64,000 nucleotides of DNA from the NCBI RefSeq assembly GCF_000383575.1, contig NZ_KB911579.1, forward strand, positions 2,078,523-2,142,522. Reading direction: 5' to 3'. Below the pieces are notes generated by a model. That model made no database searches and had not been told where the DNA came from. It saw nothing but the letters and a program-made list of their open reading frames with translations. The stretch is from Salinispora oceanensis. Its GTDB lineage: Bacteria > Actinomycetota > Actinomycetes > Mycobacteriales > Micromonosporaceae. Position numbers and translations under genes: made by a program. Shown one piece after another: positions 37,951 through 48,934 of this stretch; positions within the stretch are counted from its first letter, which is position 1, and each line of letters begins with the position of its first letter.

Positions 37951-38112
37951 AGACCGCCGCTGCCGGTCAGCGGCACCTGGAGACGCATGGGGTCGGCCGT
38001 ACCGCCGATGCCCACGCGCCCTAAGGTGCCAGGAGAACCGGCACGCCCCGGCGGGTCGGCAGGCAGCGGTCGGCATGAGAGAGTTGGCGCTGACGTTGAC
38101 GCGGAGGCATTG

Positions 38113-39246
38113 ATGAAGTTCCGAGTAGAGCGCGACGCGCTCGCCGAGGCCGTGGCCTGGACCGCGAAGAGCCTGCCGAACCGGCCGTCGGTGCCGGTGC
38201 TCGCCGGAGTGCTGCTGCGGGTCACCGACGGCAACCTGCAGGTCTCCGGCTTCGACTACGAGGTCTCCAGCCAGGTGACCGTTGAGGTGCAGGGGGACGC
38301 CGACGGCGCCGCCTTGGTCTCCGGCCGGCTCCTCGCCGAAATCACCAAGGCGCTGCCGGCGAAGCCGGTCGACATCGCGGCGGTCGGTGCCCACCTCGAG
38401 CTCGTCTGCGGCAGCGCCCGGTTCACCCTGCCCACCATGCCGGTCGAGGACTATCCCTCGCTCCCGGAGATGCCGGTCAGCGCTGGCACCATCGACGCCG
38501 CCGCGTTCGCCGCCGCCGTCGCCCAGGTAGCCGTGGCAGCCGGCCGGGACGAGACCCTGCCGATGATGACCGGCGTCCGGCTGGAACTCTCCGGCGGCAC
38601 GTTGGCCATGCTCGCCACCGACCGCTACCGCCTCGCCCTGCGCGAGATCGAGTGGCACCCGGAAGACCCGGAGGTCAGCCTCAACGCCCTGGTACCGGCC
38701 CGCACGTTGCATGACACCGCCAAGGCCCTCGGACCACTCGGCGGCCAGGTAACCATGGCGCTCTCCCAGGGCGCGGCGGGCGAGGGCATGATCGGTTTCG
38801 TCGGCGGCCCCCGGCGCACCACCAGCCGACTCCTCGACGGCGCCAACTACCCGCCGGTGCGCTCGCTCTTCCCCGCCACCCACAACGCGCAGGCCCAGGT
38901 TCCGGTCAGTGCGCTCATCGAGGTCGTCAAGCGGGTCGCGCTCGTCGCCGAACGGACCACTCCGGTGCTGCTCAGCTTCAGCGGCGACGGCCTGGTCGTT
39001 GAGGCTGGTGGCACCGAGGAGGCCCGTGCCAGTGAGGCGATGGAGGCCAGCTTCAGCGGTGAGCCGCTGACCGTTGGTTTCAACCCGCAGTATCTGATCG
39101 ACGGTCTCTCGAACATGGGGACCCAGTTCGCTGTCCTGTCGTTCGTTGACGCCTTCAAGCCGGCGGTGATTTCTCCCGTTGACGAGGATGGCGAGGTCGT
39201 GCCCGGGTACCGCTACCTCATTATGCCGATCCGCGTCTCCCGCTGA
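38113..39246 (+). CDS. dnaN: DNA polymerase III sliding clamp, beta subunit
   Basis: 377-residue ring-forming clamp, usual length. The N-terminus MKFRVERDALAEAVAWTAKSL, the second-domain VAAGRDETLPMMTGVRLE and the C-terminus VVPGYRYLIMPIRVS with the peptide-binding pocket end are all standard. ATG 38113 has GGAGG seven bp upstream; the open frame before it belongs to the oriC gap. Confidence 0.97.
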   Translation: MKFRVERDALAEAVAWTAKSLPNRPSVPVLAGVLLRVTDGNLQVSGFDYEVSSQVTVEVQGDADGAALVSGRLLAEITKALPAKPVDIAAVGAHLELVCGSARFTLPTMPVEDYPSLPEMPVSAGTIDAAAFAAAVAQVAVAAGRDETLPMMTGVRLELSGGTLAMLATDRYRLALREIEWHPEDPEVSLNALVPARTLHDTAKALGPLGGQVTMALSQGAAGEGMIGFVGGPRRTTSRLLDGANYPPVRSLFPATHNAQAQVPVSALIEVVKRVALVAERTTPVLLSFSGDGLVVEAGGTEEARASEAMEASFSGEPLTVGFNPQYLIDGLSNMGTQFAVLSFVDAFKPAVISPVDEDGEVVPGYRYLIMPIRVSR

Positions 39247-39285
39247 TCGCACCGAGACGACCCACAACGCACGGAGGTACGGACA

Positions 39286-40158
39286 ATGCAGCTCGGCCTG
39301 GTAGGGCTCGGCCGCATGGGCGGCAACATGCGGGAGCGGCTGCGTGCCGCCGGGCATGAGGTGATCGGCTACGACAACCAGGCTGAGCTGAGCGACGTCG
39401 CAAGCCTGGCGGAGCTGGCGCAGAAGCTGGACGCGCCGCGCGCGGTGTGGGTCATGGTCCCCGCCGCCGTCACCGACGAGACCATCAACAAAATGGCGGA
39501 GGTGCTCGACGCCGGCGACATCATCGTTGACGGAGGCAACTCGCGGTTCAGCGACGACGCGCCGCGTGCCGAGCGGCTGAACGAGCGTGGCATCGGGTAC
39601 GTCGACGCCGGGGTCTCCGGTGGCGTCTGGGGCCGGCAGAACGGGTACGCCCTCATGGTCGGCGGTGCCCAGGAACACGTAGACCGGTTGATGCCGATCT
39701 TCGAGGCGCTGAAGCCGGCCGGAGACTTCGGCTTCGTGCACGCTGGTCCGGTCGGTGCCGGACATTACGCCAAGATGGTGCACAACGGCGTCGAGTACGG
39801 TCTCATGCACGCCTACGCCGAGGGCTACGAACTGCTGGCCAAGTCTGAGCTGGTCACCGATGTCCCCGGTGTCTTCAAGTCCTGGCGGGAGGGCACGGTC
39901 GTCCGCTCCTGGCTGCTCGACCTCCTTGACCGGGCACTTGATGAGGACCCGGAGCTGGCCGAGTTGAGCCCCTACACCGAGGACACCGGCGAGGGGCGGT
40001 GGACCGTGGACGAGGCGGTCCGGCTCGCCGTCCCGATGAACGTCATCGCCGCCGCGCTCTTCGCCCGTTTCACCTCCCGGGAGGATGACTCGCCCGCGAT
40101 GAAGGCCGTCGCCGCGCTGCGCCAGCAGTTCGGCGGGCACGCCGTTCGTAAGCGCTGA
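39286..40158 (+). CDS. gnd: 6-phosphogluconate dehydrogenase, decarboxylating (short class)
   Basis: 290-residue enzyme of the pentose phosphate pathway forming ribulose 5-phosphate. NAD(P) motif [16 protein letters not shown], substrate block [20 protein letters not shown], then GVSGGVWG (Ser for the more common Thr) and [20 protein letters not shown], which holds the catalytic lysine. The short length matches the bacterial GndA/YqeC class. GGAGG precedes ATG 39286. Its place between dnaN and recF is the normal actinomycete arrangement. Confidence 0.95.
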   Translation: MQLGLVGLGRMGGNMRERLRAAGHEVIGYDNQAELSDVASLAELAQKLDAPRAVWVMVPAAVTDETINKMAEVLDAGDIIVDGGNSRFSDDAPRAERLNERGIGYVDAGVSGGVWGRQNGYALMVGGAQEHVDRLMPIFEALKPAGDFGFVHAGPVGAGHYAKMVHNGVEYGLMHAYAEGYELLAKSELVTDVPGVFKSWREGTVVRSWLLDLLDRALDEDPELAELSPYTEDTGEGRWTVDEAVRLAVPMNVIAAALFARFTSREDDSPAMKAVAALRQQFGGHAVRKR

Positions 40159-40172
40159 CGGCCCCACCACCC

Positions 40173-41306
40173 GTGTACGTCCGCCGGCTGGAACTCGTTG
40201 ACTTCCGCTCGTACGAGCGGGTCGGGGTGGATCTCGAACCGGGGGCGAACGTCCTGGTCGGTCCGAACGGGGTCGGCAAGACCAACCTGATCGAGGCGCT
40301 CGGCTACGTGGCGACCCTGGACTCCCACCGGGTCGCCACGGACGCCCCGCTGGTCCGGATGGGAGCCGCCGCGGGGGTCATCCGCTGCGCCGTGGTGCAC
40401 GAGGGGCGGGAGCTGCTGGTCGAGTTGGAGATCGTGCCGGGGCGGGCCAATCGGGCCCGGCTCGGCCGCTCCCCGGCTCGGCGGGCCCGGGACGTGCTCG
40501 GTGCCCTGCGACTGGTGCTCTTCGCCCCGGAGGACCTGGAGCTGGTCCGGGGCGACCCGGCGCAGCGGCGCCGCTACCTCGATGATCTGCTGGTGCTCCG
40601 GCAACCCCGGTACGCCGGGGTGCGGGCCGACTACGAGCGGGTGGTTCGGCAGCGGAACGCCCTGCTGCGCACCGCGTACCTGGCGCGTAAGACCGGCGGG
40701 ACCCGCGGCGGCGATCTCTCCACGCTCGCGGTCTGGGACGACCATCTCGCGCGGCACGGTGCCGAGTTGCTCGCCGGTCGGCTCGACCTGGTCGCCGCAC
40801 TCGGCCCCCACATCACCCGGGCGTACGACGCGGTGGCCGCCGGTAGGGGCGCGGCCGGCATCACCTACCGATCGTCGGTCGAATCGGCCCGCCCAGCCGC
40901 CGACCGGGCGGAGCTGACCGCGGCGTTAAGCGACGCGCTCGCCGCCGGCCGGGCAGCCGAGATCGAGCGGGGGACCACCCTGGTCGGCCCGCACCGGGAC
41001 GACCTCGACCTCACGCTGGGGCCACTGCCCGCGAAGGGGTACGCCAGCCATGGCGAGTCCTGGTCGTTGGCGTTGGCGCTTCGGCTGGCCGGATACGACC
41101 TGCTGCGCGCCGACGGGATCGAGCCGGTGCTGGTGCTGGACGATGTCTTCGCCGAGCTGGACACCGGCCGGCGGGATCGCCTCGCCGAGCTGGTCGGCGA
41201 GGCGAGCCAGCTCCTGGTGACCTGTGCGGTGGCAGAAGATCTCCCCGCGCGTCTGCACGGAGCGCGTTTCGTGGTCCGCGAGGGGGAGGTACAGCGTGTC
41301 GGATGA
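40173..41306 (+). CDS. recF: DNA replication/repair protein RecF
   Basis: 377-residue SMC-like ATPase loading RecA at gaps. It starts [17 protein letters not shown], with Walker [18 protein letters not shown] near 30-46. The signature [13 protein letters not shown] and Walker [14 protein letters not shown] follow in the last third. GTG start 14 bp after gnd. The stop overlaps the next gene by 11 bp. Confidence 0.96.
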   Translation: MYVRRLELVDFRSYERVGVDLEPGANVLVGPNGVGKTNLIEALGYVATLDSHRVATDAPLVRMGAAAGVIRCAVVHEGRELLVELEIVPGRANRARLGRSPARRARDVLGALRLVLFAPEDLELVRGDPAQRRRYLDDLLVLRQPRYAGVRADYERVVRQRNALLRTAYLARKTGGTRGGDLSTLAVWDDHLARHGAELLAGRLDLVAALGPHITRAYDAVAAGRGAAGITYRSSVESARPAADRAELTAALSDALAAGRAAEIERGTTLVGPHRDDLDLTLGPLPAKGYASHGESWSLALALRLAGYDLLRADGIEPVLVLDDVFAELDTGRRDRLAELVGEASQLLVTCAVAEDLPARLHGARFVVREGEVQRVG

Positions 41307-41904
41307 GGCGGAACCCGGCGCCGGATCCAGGGCGACGGCGGTGACTGGCGCGGACGGGGCCGTCCCGCCACCGGACGCCGGGGCGGAGGCACCGACCGAG
41401 GCGTCGTCCGGGCCGCAACTCGCGCGGGCGGTGCTGGATGCGGCGAAGGCTCGCCGTCAGGCGGCGCAGCCCCAGCGGCGCAGCCGCAGCGGTGGGGCGA
41501 GCGGTGGGGGGCGACGGCCGCGGGGCTACTCCGGCCCGGGGCCGGACCCGCGCGACCCGCAGCCGCTCGGGGCGGTGCTGGACCGGCTGGTGAAGGCGCG
41601 GGGCTGGCAGCAACCGGCGGCCGAGGCCACGGTCTTCGGCGCCTGGGAACGGGTGGTCGGCCCGGACGTGGCCCAGCACAGCCGGCCGGTGAAGCTGGAA
41701 GGCGGCGAGCTGACCGTGGAGGCGCGCTCGACCGCCTGGGCCACCCAGCTCCGGCTGCTCGCCGGCTCGCTGCTGCAGCAGATCGCCAGCGAGGTGGGCC
41801 ACAACGTCGTACGCCGGCTGCACATCCACGGTCCGGCCGCGCCGTCCTGGTCGCGTGGCCCTCGTCGGGTGCGGGGCCGCGGCCCCCGGGACACCTACGG
41901 CTGA
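41296..41904 (+). CDS. dciA: DciA-like helicase-associated protein (DUF721)
   Basis: 202 residues. The first 95 residues are disordered and rich in Gly/Ser/Pro/Arg. The DciA/DUF721 domain follows (about 95-185): [20 protein letters not shown] and [20 protein letters not shown]. The family recruits the replicative helicase in bacteria that lack DnaC/DnaI, which fits this genome type. GTG 41296 lies within recF, so translation is coupled. Confidence 0.9.
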   Translation: MSDEAEPGAGSRATAVTGADGAVPPPDAGAEAPTEASSGPQLARAVLDAAKARRQAAQPQRRSRSGGASGGGRRPRGYSGPGPDPRDPQPLGAVLDRLVKARGWQQPAAEATVFGAWERVVGPDVAQHSRPVKLEGGELTVEARSTAWATQLRLLAGSLLQQIASEVGHNVVRRLHIHGPAAPSWSRGPRRVRGRGPRDTYG

Positions 41905-42476
41905 ACGGCCCTGCGGGGTGCCACCGAATCGGCGTAGACCGCGAAGCCCCGCTCGGCGCAGCGGCGGTAGAACGCGGCGAGGACGCTCAGCTCCGCGCAG
42001 GTGAAGGTCCACTGCGGCGGGGCTCCGCTGTCGTCGCGGAGCCGGTCCAGCCGGCTGTCCAGCCAACGGAGCTGCTGCTCGGCCAGGCGTCCGTCGCCGA
42101 GTAGCGCGCGGAGCACCTCGCTGACGGTTTCGAAGGTGACTGCCTCACCGACTGCTCGGTGCCGTCCCACGAACCGCTCGACTCCGTCGGCGATCCACCC
42201 GCAGCCATCCGGGTCGATCACCGGGTCCTCGTCCTCTTCCGAGTTCTCTGTGGCGTACAGCACATTTTCCAGGCCGAGGATCAGATCGACCAGCTCGGTG
42301 TACGCGGTCGCCCGGACCGTGCCGGTCTTGGCGATCAGCTCGGCGAGCGCGGCGGTCGGTGCGGAAATCTGTGGCATGTCGACGATTTCGCCGAAGTCCA
42401 CGAACTCTGCCGGTGCGACCGGGTCGTAGAAGCGGCCGGTCCGCGGCCAGTTCACCACGACGTTGTCCAGCCCCAT
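41895..42476 (-). CDS. Conserved hypothetical protein
   Basis: 193-residue acidic protein; family not recognised. It begins MGLDNVVVNWPRTGRFYDP, has an acidic stretch (ENSEEDEDPVID) and a helix-rich end with two cysteines (FTCAELSVLAAFYRRCAERG). The 3' end overlaps the dciA 3' end by 10 bp in convergent orientation. No signal peptide or membrane segment. Function open. Confidence 0.7.
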   Translation of the reverse strand: MGLDNVVVNWPRTGRFYDPVAPAEFVDFGEIVDMPQISAPTAALAELIAKTGTVRATAYTELVDLILGLENVLYATENSEEDEDPVIDPDGCGWIADGVERFVGRHRAVGEAVTFETVSEVLRALLGDGRLAEQQLRWLDSRLDRLRDDSGAPPQWTFTCAELSVLAAFYRRCAERGFAVYADSVAPRRAVQP

Positions 42477-42968
42477 CTGGTGTCACCTCTCAGCCCATGT
42501 CCGTATGAACGGGTCGATCGTCCGGTTCCAGCCGGCAAAGATCAAGCCGGCGTGCATCGCGAGATGGACACACATTGGTCGGGGGTGGCGCCGGCTGGTG
42601 CGAGCCTACGGTCGGCTCGGTGTGCGTAGGGGGAGTCGTGGAGTGAGCGGTCGGCCGGCTACGGAGGTCTCAGCCGCCGCGCAAGGGGTGCCGAGTGGTG
42701 GATCTGTCGCCGACGCCCAGTAGGATTGGGTTGAGACGAAGACCCGGTGCGGAGCGATGAAACCCGGGGCCGGCACGGGCCCGAGATCATCGTTCCACAT
42801 CAGGTCGAGCCGATCGCGATCCGCGGACATCCGCGGCGGCCGGCGCGTTCGACCCCCGGTCCGGACCATTCTCCGGTGCCGGTCCGCGCGCCCGACGTCG
42901 CGTTCTGTCCGCCGAACCCCGTGACCGGTCGCGCCAGTGGTGTGGCCGACGCGAGAAAGTGGCCGAGG
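42477..42968. other. Divergent region before gyrB
   Basis: About 490 bp without a credible gene. A TAGGAT at 42720-42725 could be a -10 for gyrB, but no convincing -35 was seen. The gyrB frame stays open from 42747, without coding character before 42942. Confidence 0.5.
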
Positions 42969-44915
42969 GTGGCAGCGCAGGACAAGCAGGAGTACGGCGC
43001 AGAGTCGATCACCGTCCTCGAAGGGTTGGAGGCGGTCCGTAAGCGCCCCGGTATGTACATCGGGTCCACCGGCGAACGCGGTCTGCACCACCTGGTGTGG
43101 GAGGTCGTGGACAACGCGGTGGACGAGGCGCTGGCCGGGCACTGCGACACCATCGATGTGGTGCTGCTCGCCGATGGTGGGGTTCGCGTCACCGACAATG
43201 GCCGTGGTTTCCCGGTCGACCCGCATCCGAAGCTCAAGAAGCCGGGTGTGGAGGTGGCGCTGACCGTGCTGCACGCCGGCGGCAAGTTTGACGGCAAGGC
43301 GTACGCCGTCTCCGGTGGCCTGCACGGCGTCGGTGTGTCGGTCGTGAACGCCCTCTCCACCCGGATGGCTGTCGAGATTCAGAAGGACGGCTACTTCTGG
43401 CGGCAGTCGTACACGGACTCGAAGCCGACGCCGCTGGAGAAGGGGGAGCCGACCGACGCCACCGGCTCGGCGGTCTCCTTCTGGCCCGACCCGACGGTCT
43501 TCGATACCGTTAGTTTCGACTTCCAGACCATCTACCGCCGGCTCCAGGAGATGGCCTTCCTCAGCCGGGGGCTGACCATCCACTTCCTCGACGAACGGGT
43601 CGACGAGGACGATGACAGCAAGACGCGTGAGGTCACCTTCTGCTATCAGGGTGGCATCGCCGACTTCGTCCGGCACCTCAACGCCTCGAAGACCTCGATC
43701 CACAAGTCGGTGGTCGAGTTCGGCACCGACGAAGACGGCATGTCGGTCGAGATCGCCATGCAGTGGAACGAGTCGTATGGCGAGTCGGTCTACACCTTCG
43801 CCAACAACATCAACACGCATGAGGGCGGCACCCACGAGGAAGGCTTCCGGTCGGCGCTGACCAGCGTCATCAACCGGTACGGTACGGAGAAGCGGCTCCT
43901 CAAGAGCGACGAGAAGCTCTCCGGGGAGGACATCCGGGAGGGGCTGGCGGCGATCATCTCGGTGAAGCTGACCAACCCGCAGTTCGAGGGGCAGACCAAG
44001 ACCAAGCTGGGCAACACCCCGGTCAAGAGCTTCGTGCAGCGGGTCTGCAACGAGTGGCTGGTTGACTGGCTGGACCGTAATCCGGCCGAGGCGAAGGTCA
44101 TCATCACCAAGGCCTCCCAGGCCGCGCGCGCCCGGGTGGCCGCCCAGCAGGCCCGCAAGCTGGCCCGCCGTAAGTCGTTGCTGGAGTCCGGCTCGATGCC
44201 GGGCAAGCTGGCCGACTGCCAGTCGACGGATCCTCGTGAGTGCGAGGTCTTCATCGTTGAGGGCGACTCGGCGGGCGGCTCCGCCAAGCAGGGGCGCGAC
44301 CCGCGGACGCAGGCGATCCTGCCGATCCGCGGCAAGATCCTCAATGTGGAGAAGGCGCGGATCGACCGGGTCCTAAAGAACAACGAGGTCCAGGCGCTGA
44401 TCACCGCGCTCGGCACAGGTATCCACGACGACTTCGACATCGAGAAGCTGCGGTACCACAAGATCGTGTTGATGGCCGACGCGGACGTCGATGGTCAGCA
44501 CATCCAGACGCTGCTGTTGACCCTGCTCTTCCGCTTCATGCGACCGCTGGTCGAGTTGGGGCACGTCTACCTGGCCGCCCCGCCGCTCTACAAGATCAAG
44601 TGGAATCGGAAGGGGGATGATGCGCAGTACGCGTACTCCGACCGAGAGCGGGACGGGCTGATCACGCTGCGGCAGCAGAAGAAGCCCAACGCAAAGCCGG
44701 ACGATATTCAGCGGTTCAAGGGGCTCGGTGAGATGAACTATCCCGAGCTCTGGGAGACCACGATGAATCCCGCCACGCGTACCCTGCGCCAGGTCACGCT
44801 CGACGACGCGGCGACCGCGGACGAGCTGTTCAGTGTGCTGATGGGGGAGGACGTTGAGGCTCGTCGCTCGTTTATTCAGCGTAACGCCAAGGACGTGCGG
44901 TTCCTGGACATCTGA
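42969..44915 (+). CDS. gyrB: DNA gyrase subunit B
   Basis: 648-residue ATPase subunit of gyrase. It has the GHKL ATP site ([17 protein letters not shown], then [11 protein letters not shown] and [14 protein letters not shown]). The TOPRIM domain has [34 protein letters not shown] and the metal-binding [10 protein letters not shown], with the end [21 protein letters not shown] 42969 gives the family N-terminus [15 protein letters not shown] 42942 is also possible. No resistance-type change is obvious. Confidence 0.97.
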   Translation: MAAQDKQEYGAESITVLEGLEAVRKRPGMYIGSTGERGLHHLVWEVVDNAVDEALAGHCDTIDVVLLADGGVRVTDNGRGFPVDPHPKLKKPGVEVALTVLHAGGKFDGKAYAVSGGLHGVGVSVVNALSTRMAVEIQKDGYFWRQSYTDSKPTPLEKGEPTDATGSAVSFWPDPTVFDTVSFDFQTIYRRLQEMAFLSRGLTIHFLDERVDEDDDSKTREVTFCYQGGIADFVRHLNASKTSIHKSVVEFGTDEDGMSVEIAMQWNESYGESVYTFANNINTHEGGTHEEGFRSALTSVINRYGTEKRLLKSDEKLSGEDIREGLAAIISVKLTNPQFEGQTKTKLGNTPVKSFVQRVCNEWLVDWLDRNPAEAKVIITKASQAARARVAAQQARKLARRKSLLESGSMPGKLADCQSTDPRECEVFIVEGDSAGGSAKQGRDPRTQAILPIRGKILNVEKARIDRVLKNNEVQALITALGTGIHDDFDIEKLRYHKIVLMADADVDGQHIQTLLLTLLFRFMRPLVELGHVYLAAPPLYKIKWNRKGDDAQYAYSDRERDGLITLRQQKKPNAKPDDIQRFKGLGEMNYPELWETTMNPATRTLRQVTLDDAATADELFSVLMGEDVEARRSFIQRNAKDVRFLDI

Positions 44916-44960
44916 GGCCAACTCGGATCCGACCGGTCCGTCGTCCGCGGCGACCACGGC

Positions 44961-45012
44961 TCATCCACAGAGTTATCCACAGCCAGGTCGGTTTCCACAG
45001 CGGTTATCCACA
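44961..45012. promoter_or_regulatory. DnaA-box cluster between gyrB and gyrA
   Basis: Four sites in 52 bp: TCATCCACA (44961), TTATCCACA (44973), GTTTCCACA (44991) and TTATCCACA (45004). Two are exact consensus. All point the same way. Confidence 0.7.
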
Positions 45013-45049
45013 GCACAAAAGCGACTCTGAGTCTGATAAGGGTTAACAA

Positions 45050-47569
45050 GTGACCGATACCCCCGAGTCCACACCGAACGAGCCCGACGCCCCCGAGACC
45101 GCCGGCGCCGTCGTGGCGCACGACCGGATCGAGCCAGTCGGGCTCGAGGTGGAGATGCAGCGCTCCTACCTCGACTACGCCATGAGCGTGATCGTCGGGC
45201 GGGCGCTGCCGGACGTCCGGGACGGGCTGAAGCCAGTCCACCGCAAGATCCTCTACGCGATGTTCGACTCGGGGTACCGGCCCGACCGGGGGTACGTGAA
45301 GTGCTCGCGGGTGGTCGGCGACGTGATGGGCCAGTTCCACCCACACGGCGACTCGGCGATCTATGACGCGCTGGTCCGGATGGCCCAGCCCTGGGCGCTG
45401 CGTTACCCGCTGGTGGACGGCAACGGCAACTTCGGTTCACCGGGTAACGACCCGGCCGCGGCGATGCGGTACACCGAGTGCAAGCTCCAACCGCTGGCGA
45501 TGGAGATGCTGCGGGACATCGACGAGGACACCGTCGACCTGCAGGACAACTACGACGGCCGGGCCAAGGAGCCCACGATCCTGCCGTCCCGGATCCCCAA
45601 CCTGCTGGTCAACGGCTCAGAGGGCATCGCGGTCGGGATGGCCACCAAGATCCCACCGCACAACCTGCGGGAGATCGGTGCGGCGGTGCAGTGGTGCCTG
45701 GAGCACCCGGAGGCCGACGAGGCGAGCACTCTGGAAGCCCTCCTGGGGATCGTCAAGGGGCCAGACTTCCCGACCCACGGCCTGATCGTCGGCCAGGCGG
45801 GGATCCAGGACGCGTACCGCACCGGTCGTGGCTCGATCCGGATGCGCGCCGTGGTCGAGGTCGAGGAAGACAAACGGGGCCGGCCGGCGCTGGTGGTCAG
45901 CGAGCTGCCGTACCAGGTGAACCCCGACAACCTGGCCGAGCGGATCGCCGAGCTGATCAAGGAGGGGAAGCTCGGCGGGATCGCCGACATCCGGGACGAG
46001 TCCTCCGGACGCACCGGCCTGCGGCTGGTGCTGGTGCTCAAGCGCGACGCGGTCGCCAAGGTGGTGCTGAACAACCTCTACAAGCACACCCAGCTGCAGG
46101 AGACCTTCGGCGCGAACATGCTGGCGCTGGTGGACGGCGTGCCGCGCACGCTGAACCTGGCCCAGTTCATCCGCTACTACGTCAATCACCAGATCGAGGT
46201 GATCCGTCGGCGGACGGCGTACCGGCTGCGTAAGGCCGAGGAGCGGGCGCACATCCTGCGGGGTCTGGCCAAGGCGCTGGACGCCCTCGACGAGGTGATC
46301 GCGTTGATCCGGCGCTCGCCGACGGTGGATGACGCGCGGCAGGGCCTGATCCGGATGCTGGACATCGACGAGATCCAGGCGACCGCGATCCTGGACATGC
46401 AGCTGCGCCGGCTGGCCGCGCTGGAGCGGCAGCGGATCCTTGACGACCTGGCGAAGCTGGAGTTGGAGATCGCCGACTTCAAGGACATCCTGGCGAAGCC
46501 GGAGCGGCAGCGGCGGATCGTCTCGGATGAGCTGGGCGAGATCGTCGCGAAGTGGGGCGATGATCGGCGCACCCAGATCATCCCGTTCGACGGCGAGGTC
46601 TCGATGGAGGACCTCATCGCCCGCGAGGACGTCGTGGTCACCATCACCCGAACCGGGTACGCCAAGCGCACCAAGGTGGACGCGTACCGTTCGCAGCGGC
46701 GGGGCGGCAAGGGGGTCAGCGGCGCCACGCTGCGGCAGGACGACATCGTCAGCCACTTCTTCGTGTGCTCGACGCACGACTGGATTTTGTTCTTCACCAA
46801 CAAGGGCCGGGTGTACCGGGCCAAGGCGTACGAGCTCCCGGAAGCCAGTAGGGTGGCCAAGGGCCAACACGTGGCCAATCTGCTCGCCTTCCAACCAGAC
46901 GAGCAGATCGCACAGATCATCGAGATTTCGGACTACCAGGTCGCCCCCTACCTGGTTCTGGCCACCAAGAACGGAGTGGTAAAGAAGACGAGGCTTGAGG
47001 AGTTCGACTCCAACCGGTCCGGCGGCATCATCGCGATCAACCTGCGCGAGGACGACGAACTGGTCGGTGCCGCCCTGGTGGCGCCGGAGCAGGATCTCCT
47101 GCTGGTGTCGAAGAACGCCCTGGCGATCCGGTTCAACGCCTCGGACGAGGCGCTACGGCCGATGGGGCGGGCTACCTCGGGTGTGATCGGGATGCGGTTC
47201 AGCGAGGACGACGAGTTGCTCGCGATGGAGGTCGTCCGGCATGGCTTGGACGTCCTGGTGGCCACCAATGGTGGTTACGCGAAACGTACTCCGATTGAGG
47301 AATACCCGGTCCAGGGCCGGGGAGGTAAGGGCGTGCTGACTGCGAAGATCACCGAGCGGCGCGGTGGTCTGGTCGGTGCTGTGGTGATCGACCCGGACGA
47401 CGAGCTCTTCGCTATCACCAGTAACGGTGGTGTCATTCGGACTCCGGTGAAGCCTGTACGCCGTACGCGCGACCGGAACACAATGGGGGTCAAGCTGATG
47501 GACCTTCCGGATGGCGTAACCATCGTGGCGATTGCTCGCAATGCCGACGAGCCTGACGAACAGGACTAG
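45050..47569 (+). CDS. gyrA: DNA gyrase subunit A
   Basis: 839-residue subunit that cuts and rejoins DNA. The catalytic Tyr sits in [11 protein letters not shown] near residue 141. The quinolone-determining region [19 protein letters not shown] has no obvious resistance substitution. The GyrA-box is [10 protein letters not shown], and the C-terminal DNA-wrapping propeller follows with repeated blade motifs ([20 protein letters not shown]). GTG 45050 is 135 bp after gyrB. Probably transcribed with gyrB; the spacer holds DnaA boxes. Confidence 0.97.
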   Translation: MTDTPESTPNEPDAPETAGAVVAHDRIEPVGLEVEMQRSYLDYAMSVIVGRALPDVRDGLKPVHRKILYAMFDSGYRPDRGYVKCSRVVGDVMGQFHPHGDSAIYDALVRMAQPWALRYPLVDGNGNFGSPGNDPAAAMRYTECKLQPLAMEMLRDIDEDTVDLQDNYDGRAKEPTILPSRIPNLLVNGSEGIAVGMATKIPPHNLREIGAAVQWCLEHPEADEASTLEALLGIVKGPDFPTHGLIVGQAGIQDAYRTGRGSIRMRAVVEVEEDKRGRPALVVSELPYQVNPDNLAERIAELIKEGKLGGIADIRDESSGRTGLRLVLVLKRDAVAKVVLNNLYKHTQLQETFGANMLALVDGVPRTLNLAQFIRYYVNHQIEVIRRRTAYRLRKAEERAHILRGLAKALDALDEVIALIRRSPTVDDARQGLIRMLDIDEIQATAILDMQLRRLAALERQRILDDLAKLELEIADFKDILAKPERQRRIVSDELGEIVAKWGDDRRTQIIPFDGEVSMEDLIAREDVVVTITRTGYAKRTKVDAYRSQRRGGKGVSGATLRQDDIVSHFFVCSTHDWILFFTNKGRVYRAKAYELPEASRVAKGQHVANLLAFQPDEQIAQIIEISDYQVAPYLVLATKNGVVKKTRLEEFDSNRSGGIIAINLREDDELVGAALVAPEQDLLLVSKNALAIRFNASDEALRPMGRATSGVIGMRFSEDDELLAMEVVRHGLDVLVATNGGYAKRTPIEEYPVQGRGGKGVLTAKITERRGGLVGAVVIDPDDELFAITSNGGVIRTPVKPVRRTRDRNTMGVKLMDLPDGVTIVAIARNADEPDEQD

Positions 47570-47573
47570 TTGC

Positions 47574-48515
47574 ATGACGGAGACACAGGCGAAGTCGGGG
47601 AACGCGGGGAACTCGGCTAACCCGGTCGACGAGGACGGCGCCACGAGCGGTGCCTCAGCCGCCGGCCGGGCGGCAGTGGGGCGGGCCACCGTCCCCGCCG
47701 ACGCGCCGGCCCCGAAGTTCACCAGGGCTCCCGGGATGGCCCCGCCGCCGGACAAGCCGGCCAAGGAGTCGGAACCCAGCGAGGAACCAGCTGAGGCCAC
47801 GAAGATCGAGACACCGCGCACCGATGGTGCCGCCGCTGAGAAGGCCGCCGGGGCCACCCCGCCGCCGACCCCTGGCGGCGCTGGACCGGCCAGCCCGGTC
47901 GCCGGGAGCGCGGCTGGCCTCGGGAGCGCGGCTGCCCCCGTTGGCGCGAACGGCGTCCCCCGACTCGGTGACACCGGAAGTCAGTCCCGGGTCACCGGGA
48001 CCGCCCGCCCACAGCCGAACTCCGCCGGCCGGCCCCAGGGCGGTGGCCTCCCGCCGGGAATCGGCGGGGTGGCGGCCATCGGGGCGGCACGCGTCGGTGA
48101 GGCGGTACGCGCCGCGCGTACCGCGGTTAGCTCTGCCGCCTCTCGTGGGCCGCGCCGGGCCCGGCTGAATCTGCGGCGAATCGACCCCTGGTCGGTGATG
48201 AAGTTCGCCTTCGCGGTTTCGGTCGTGATCTTCATCGTCGTCGTGGTCGCGACCTCGGTGCTGTACCTGGCGCTGGACGCGATGGGCGTGTTCGCCAGCG
48301 TCAACGACAGCTTGAATGATCTGGTCAACGCGGGCGGCGGCCAGAGTGCCGACGGCTTTCAGATCACCGCCCGCGGCGTGATCCTGAGTTCCGCGTTGAT
48401 TGGCTTGGTCAACGTTGTGCTGTTCACGGCACTGGCAACACTGGGCGCGTTCGTCTACAACGTCTGCGCCGACCTGGTGGGTGGAATCGAGCTGACGCTC
48501 GCCGAGCGCGACTGA
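47574..48515 (+). CDS. DUF3566 membrane protein (Rv0007-like)
   Basis: 313 residues. The N-terminal 200 residues are disordered and Ala/Pro/Gly-rich. The DUF3566 domain (about 205-313) has two membrane helices: VMKFAFAVSVVIFIVVVVAT and LIGLVNVVLFTALATLGAFV. A homologue directly follows gyrA in mycobacteria and most actinomycetes; function unknown, possibly linked to the cell division site. The ATG lies 5 bp after the gyrA stop. Confidence 0.9.
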   Translation: MTETQAKSGNAGNSANPVDEDGATSGASAAGRAAVGRATVPADAPAPKFTRAPGMAPPPDKPAKESEPSEEPAEATKIETPRTDGAAAEKAAGATPPPTPGGAGPASPVAGSAAGLGSAAAPVGANGVPRLGDTGSQSRVTGTARPQPNSAGRPQGGGLPPGIGGVAAIGAARVGEAVRAARTAVSSAASRGPRRARLNLRRIDPWSVMKFAFAVSVVIFIVVVVATSVLYLALDAMGVFASVNDSLNDLVNAGGGQSADGFQITARGVILSSALIGLVNVVLFTALATLGAFVYNVCADLVGGIELTLAERD

Positions 48516-48526
48516 AACACGTCAGC

Positions 48527-48553
48527 GGGACCCGGGCCGTCGGCCCGGGTCCC
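48527..48553. terminator. Hairpin terminator after the gyrBA-DUF3566 unit
   Basis: Perfect 12-bp stem (48527-48538 with 48542-48553), 3-nt loop, 12 bp after the stop; no U-tract. Confidence 0.75.
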
Positions 48554-48641
48554 TGAACCGCCGGTGCCGGGAGCACGCCCGGAGCGACCCCCCGATTTTG
48601 GGGCGGCTGGGCCGATGGGTTAACCTTGCTCGTCGCAACAC

Positions 48642-48715
48642 GGGGCTATAGCTCAGTCGGTTAGAGCGCAGAGCTGATAACTCTGAGGTCGCTGGTTCGA
48701 TTCCAGCTAGCCCCA
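48642..48715 (+). tRNA. tRNA-Ile (GAT anticodon)
   Basis: 74 nt. Acceptor arms GGGGCTA/TAGCCCC, D-loop AGCTCAGTCGGTTAGAGC, anticodon stem CAGAG...CTCTG with GAT at 48676-48678, T-arm GGTTCGATTCC. CCA is not encoded, which fits the presence of a CCA-adding enzyme. Confidence 0.98.
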
Positions 48716-48722
48716 CCTCCCG

Positions 48723-48756
48723 CTCGGTCCTCACATTCTGAGGGCCGAGTTCTTTT
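48723..48756 (+). terminator. Rho-independent terminator of tRNA-Ile
   Basis: 11-bp stem with one G-T pair (48723-48733 with 48739-48749), loop CATTC, then TTCTTTT. Confidence 0.85.
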
Positions 48757-48934
48757 GTAGCGCCGACTGAGGTCGCCACAGCCCTCACCGGCCTGACAAC
48801 CTGGACGCCGGCGTCTCGCCGCTGGCGCCGCAGCATGTGGCGAAAGTGTCGTAGCCCACTTCTAGTCTGGCGCCCGTTCGATGTTCTGTCCCGGCCTGGT
48901 CTGCACTGGGTCGGTTCGCCTTCGAGGGGGTCCG

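Noticed and set aside
37987..38112. Upstream in-frame extension of DnaN
   Set aside because: DnaN starts canonically at MKFRVERD with GGAGG before it; the extension is oriC flank.
37897..40170. Very long minus-strand frame of 757 codons opposite dnaN and gnd
   Set aside because: Shadow of two well-defined genes; His/Val/Gly-rich low-information translation.
45617..46894. Minus-strand frame of 425 codons opposite gyrA
   Set aside because: Mirror frame of gyrA with no recognisable domain.
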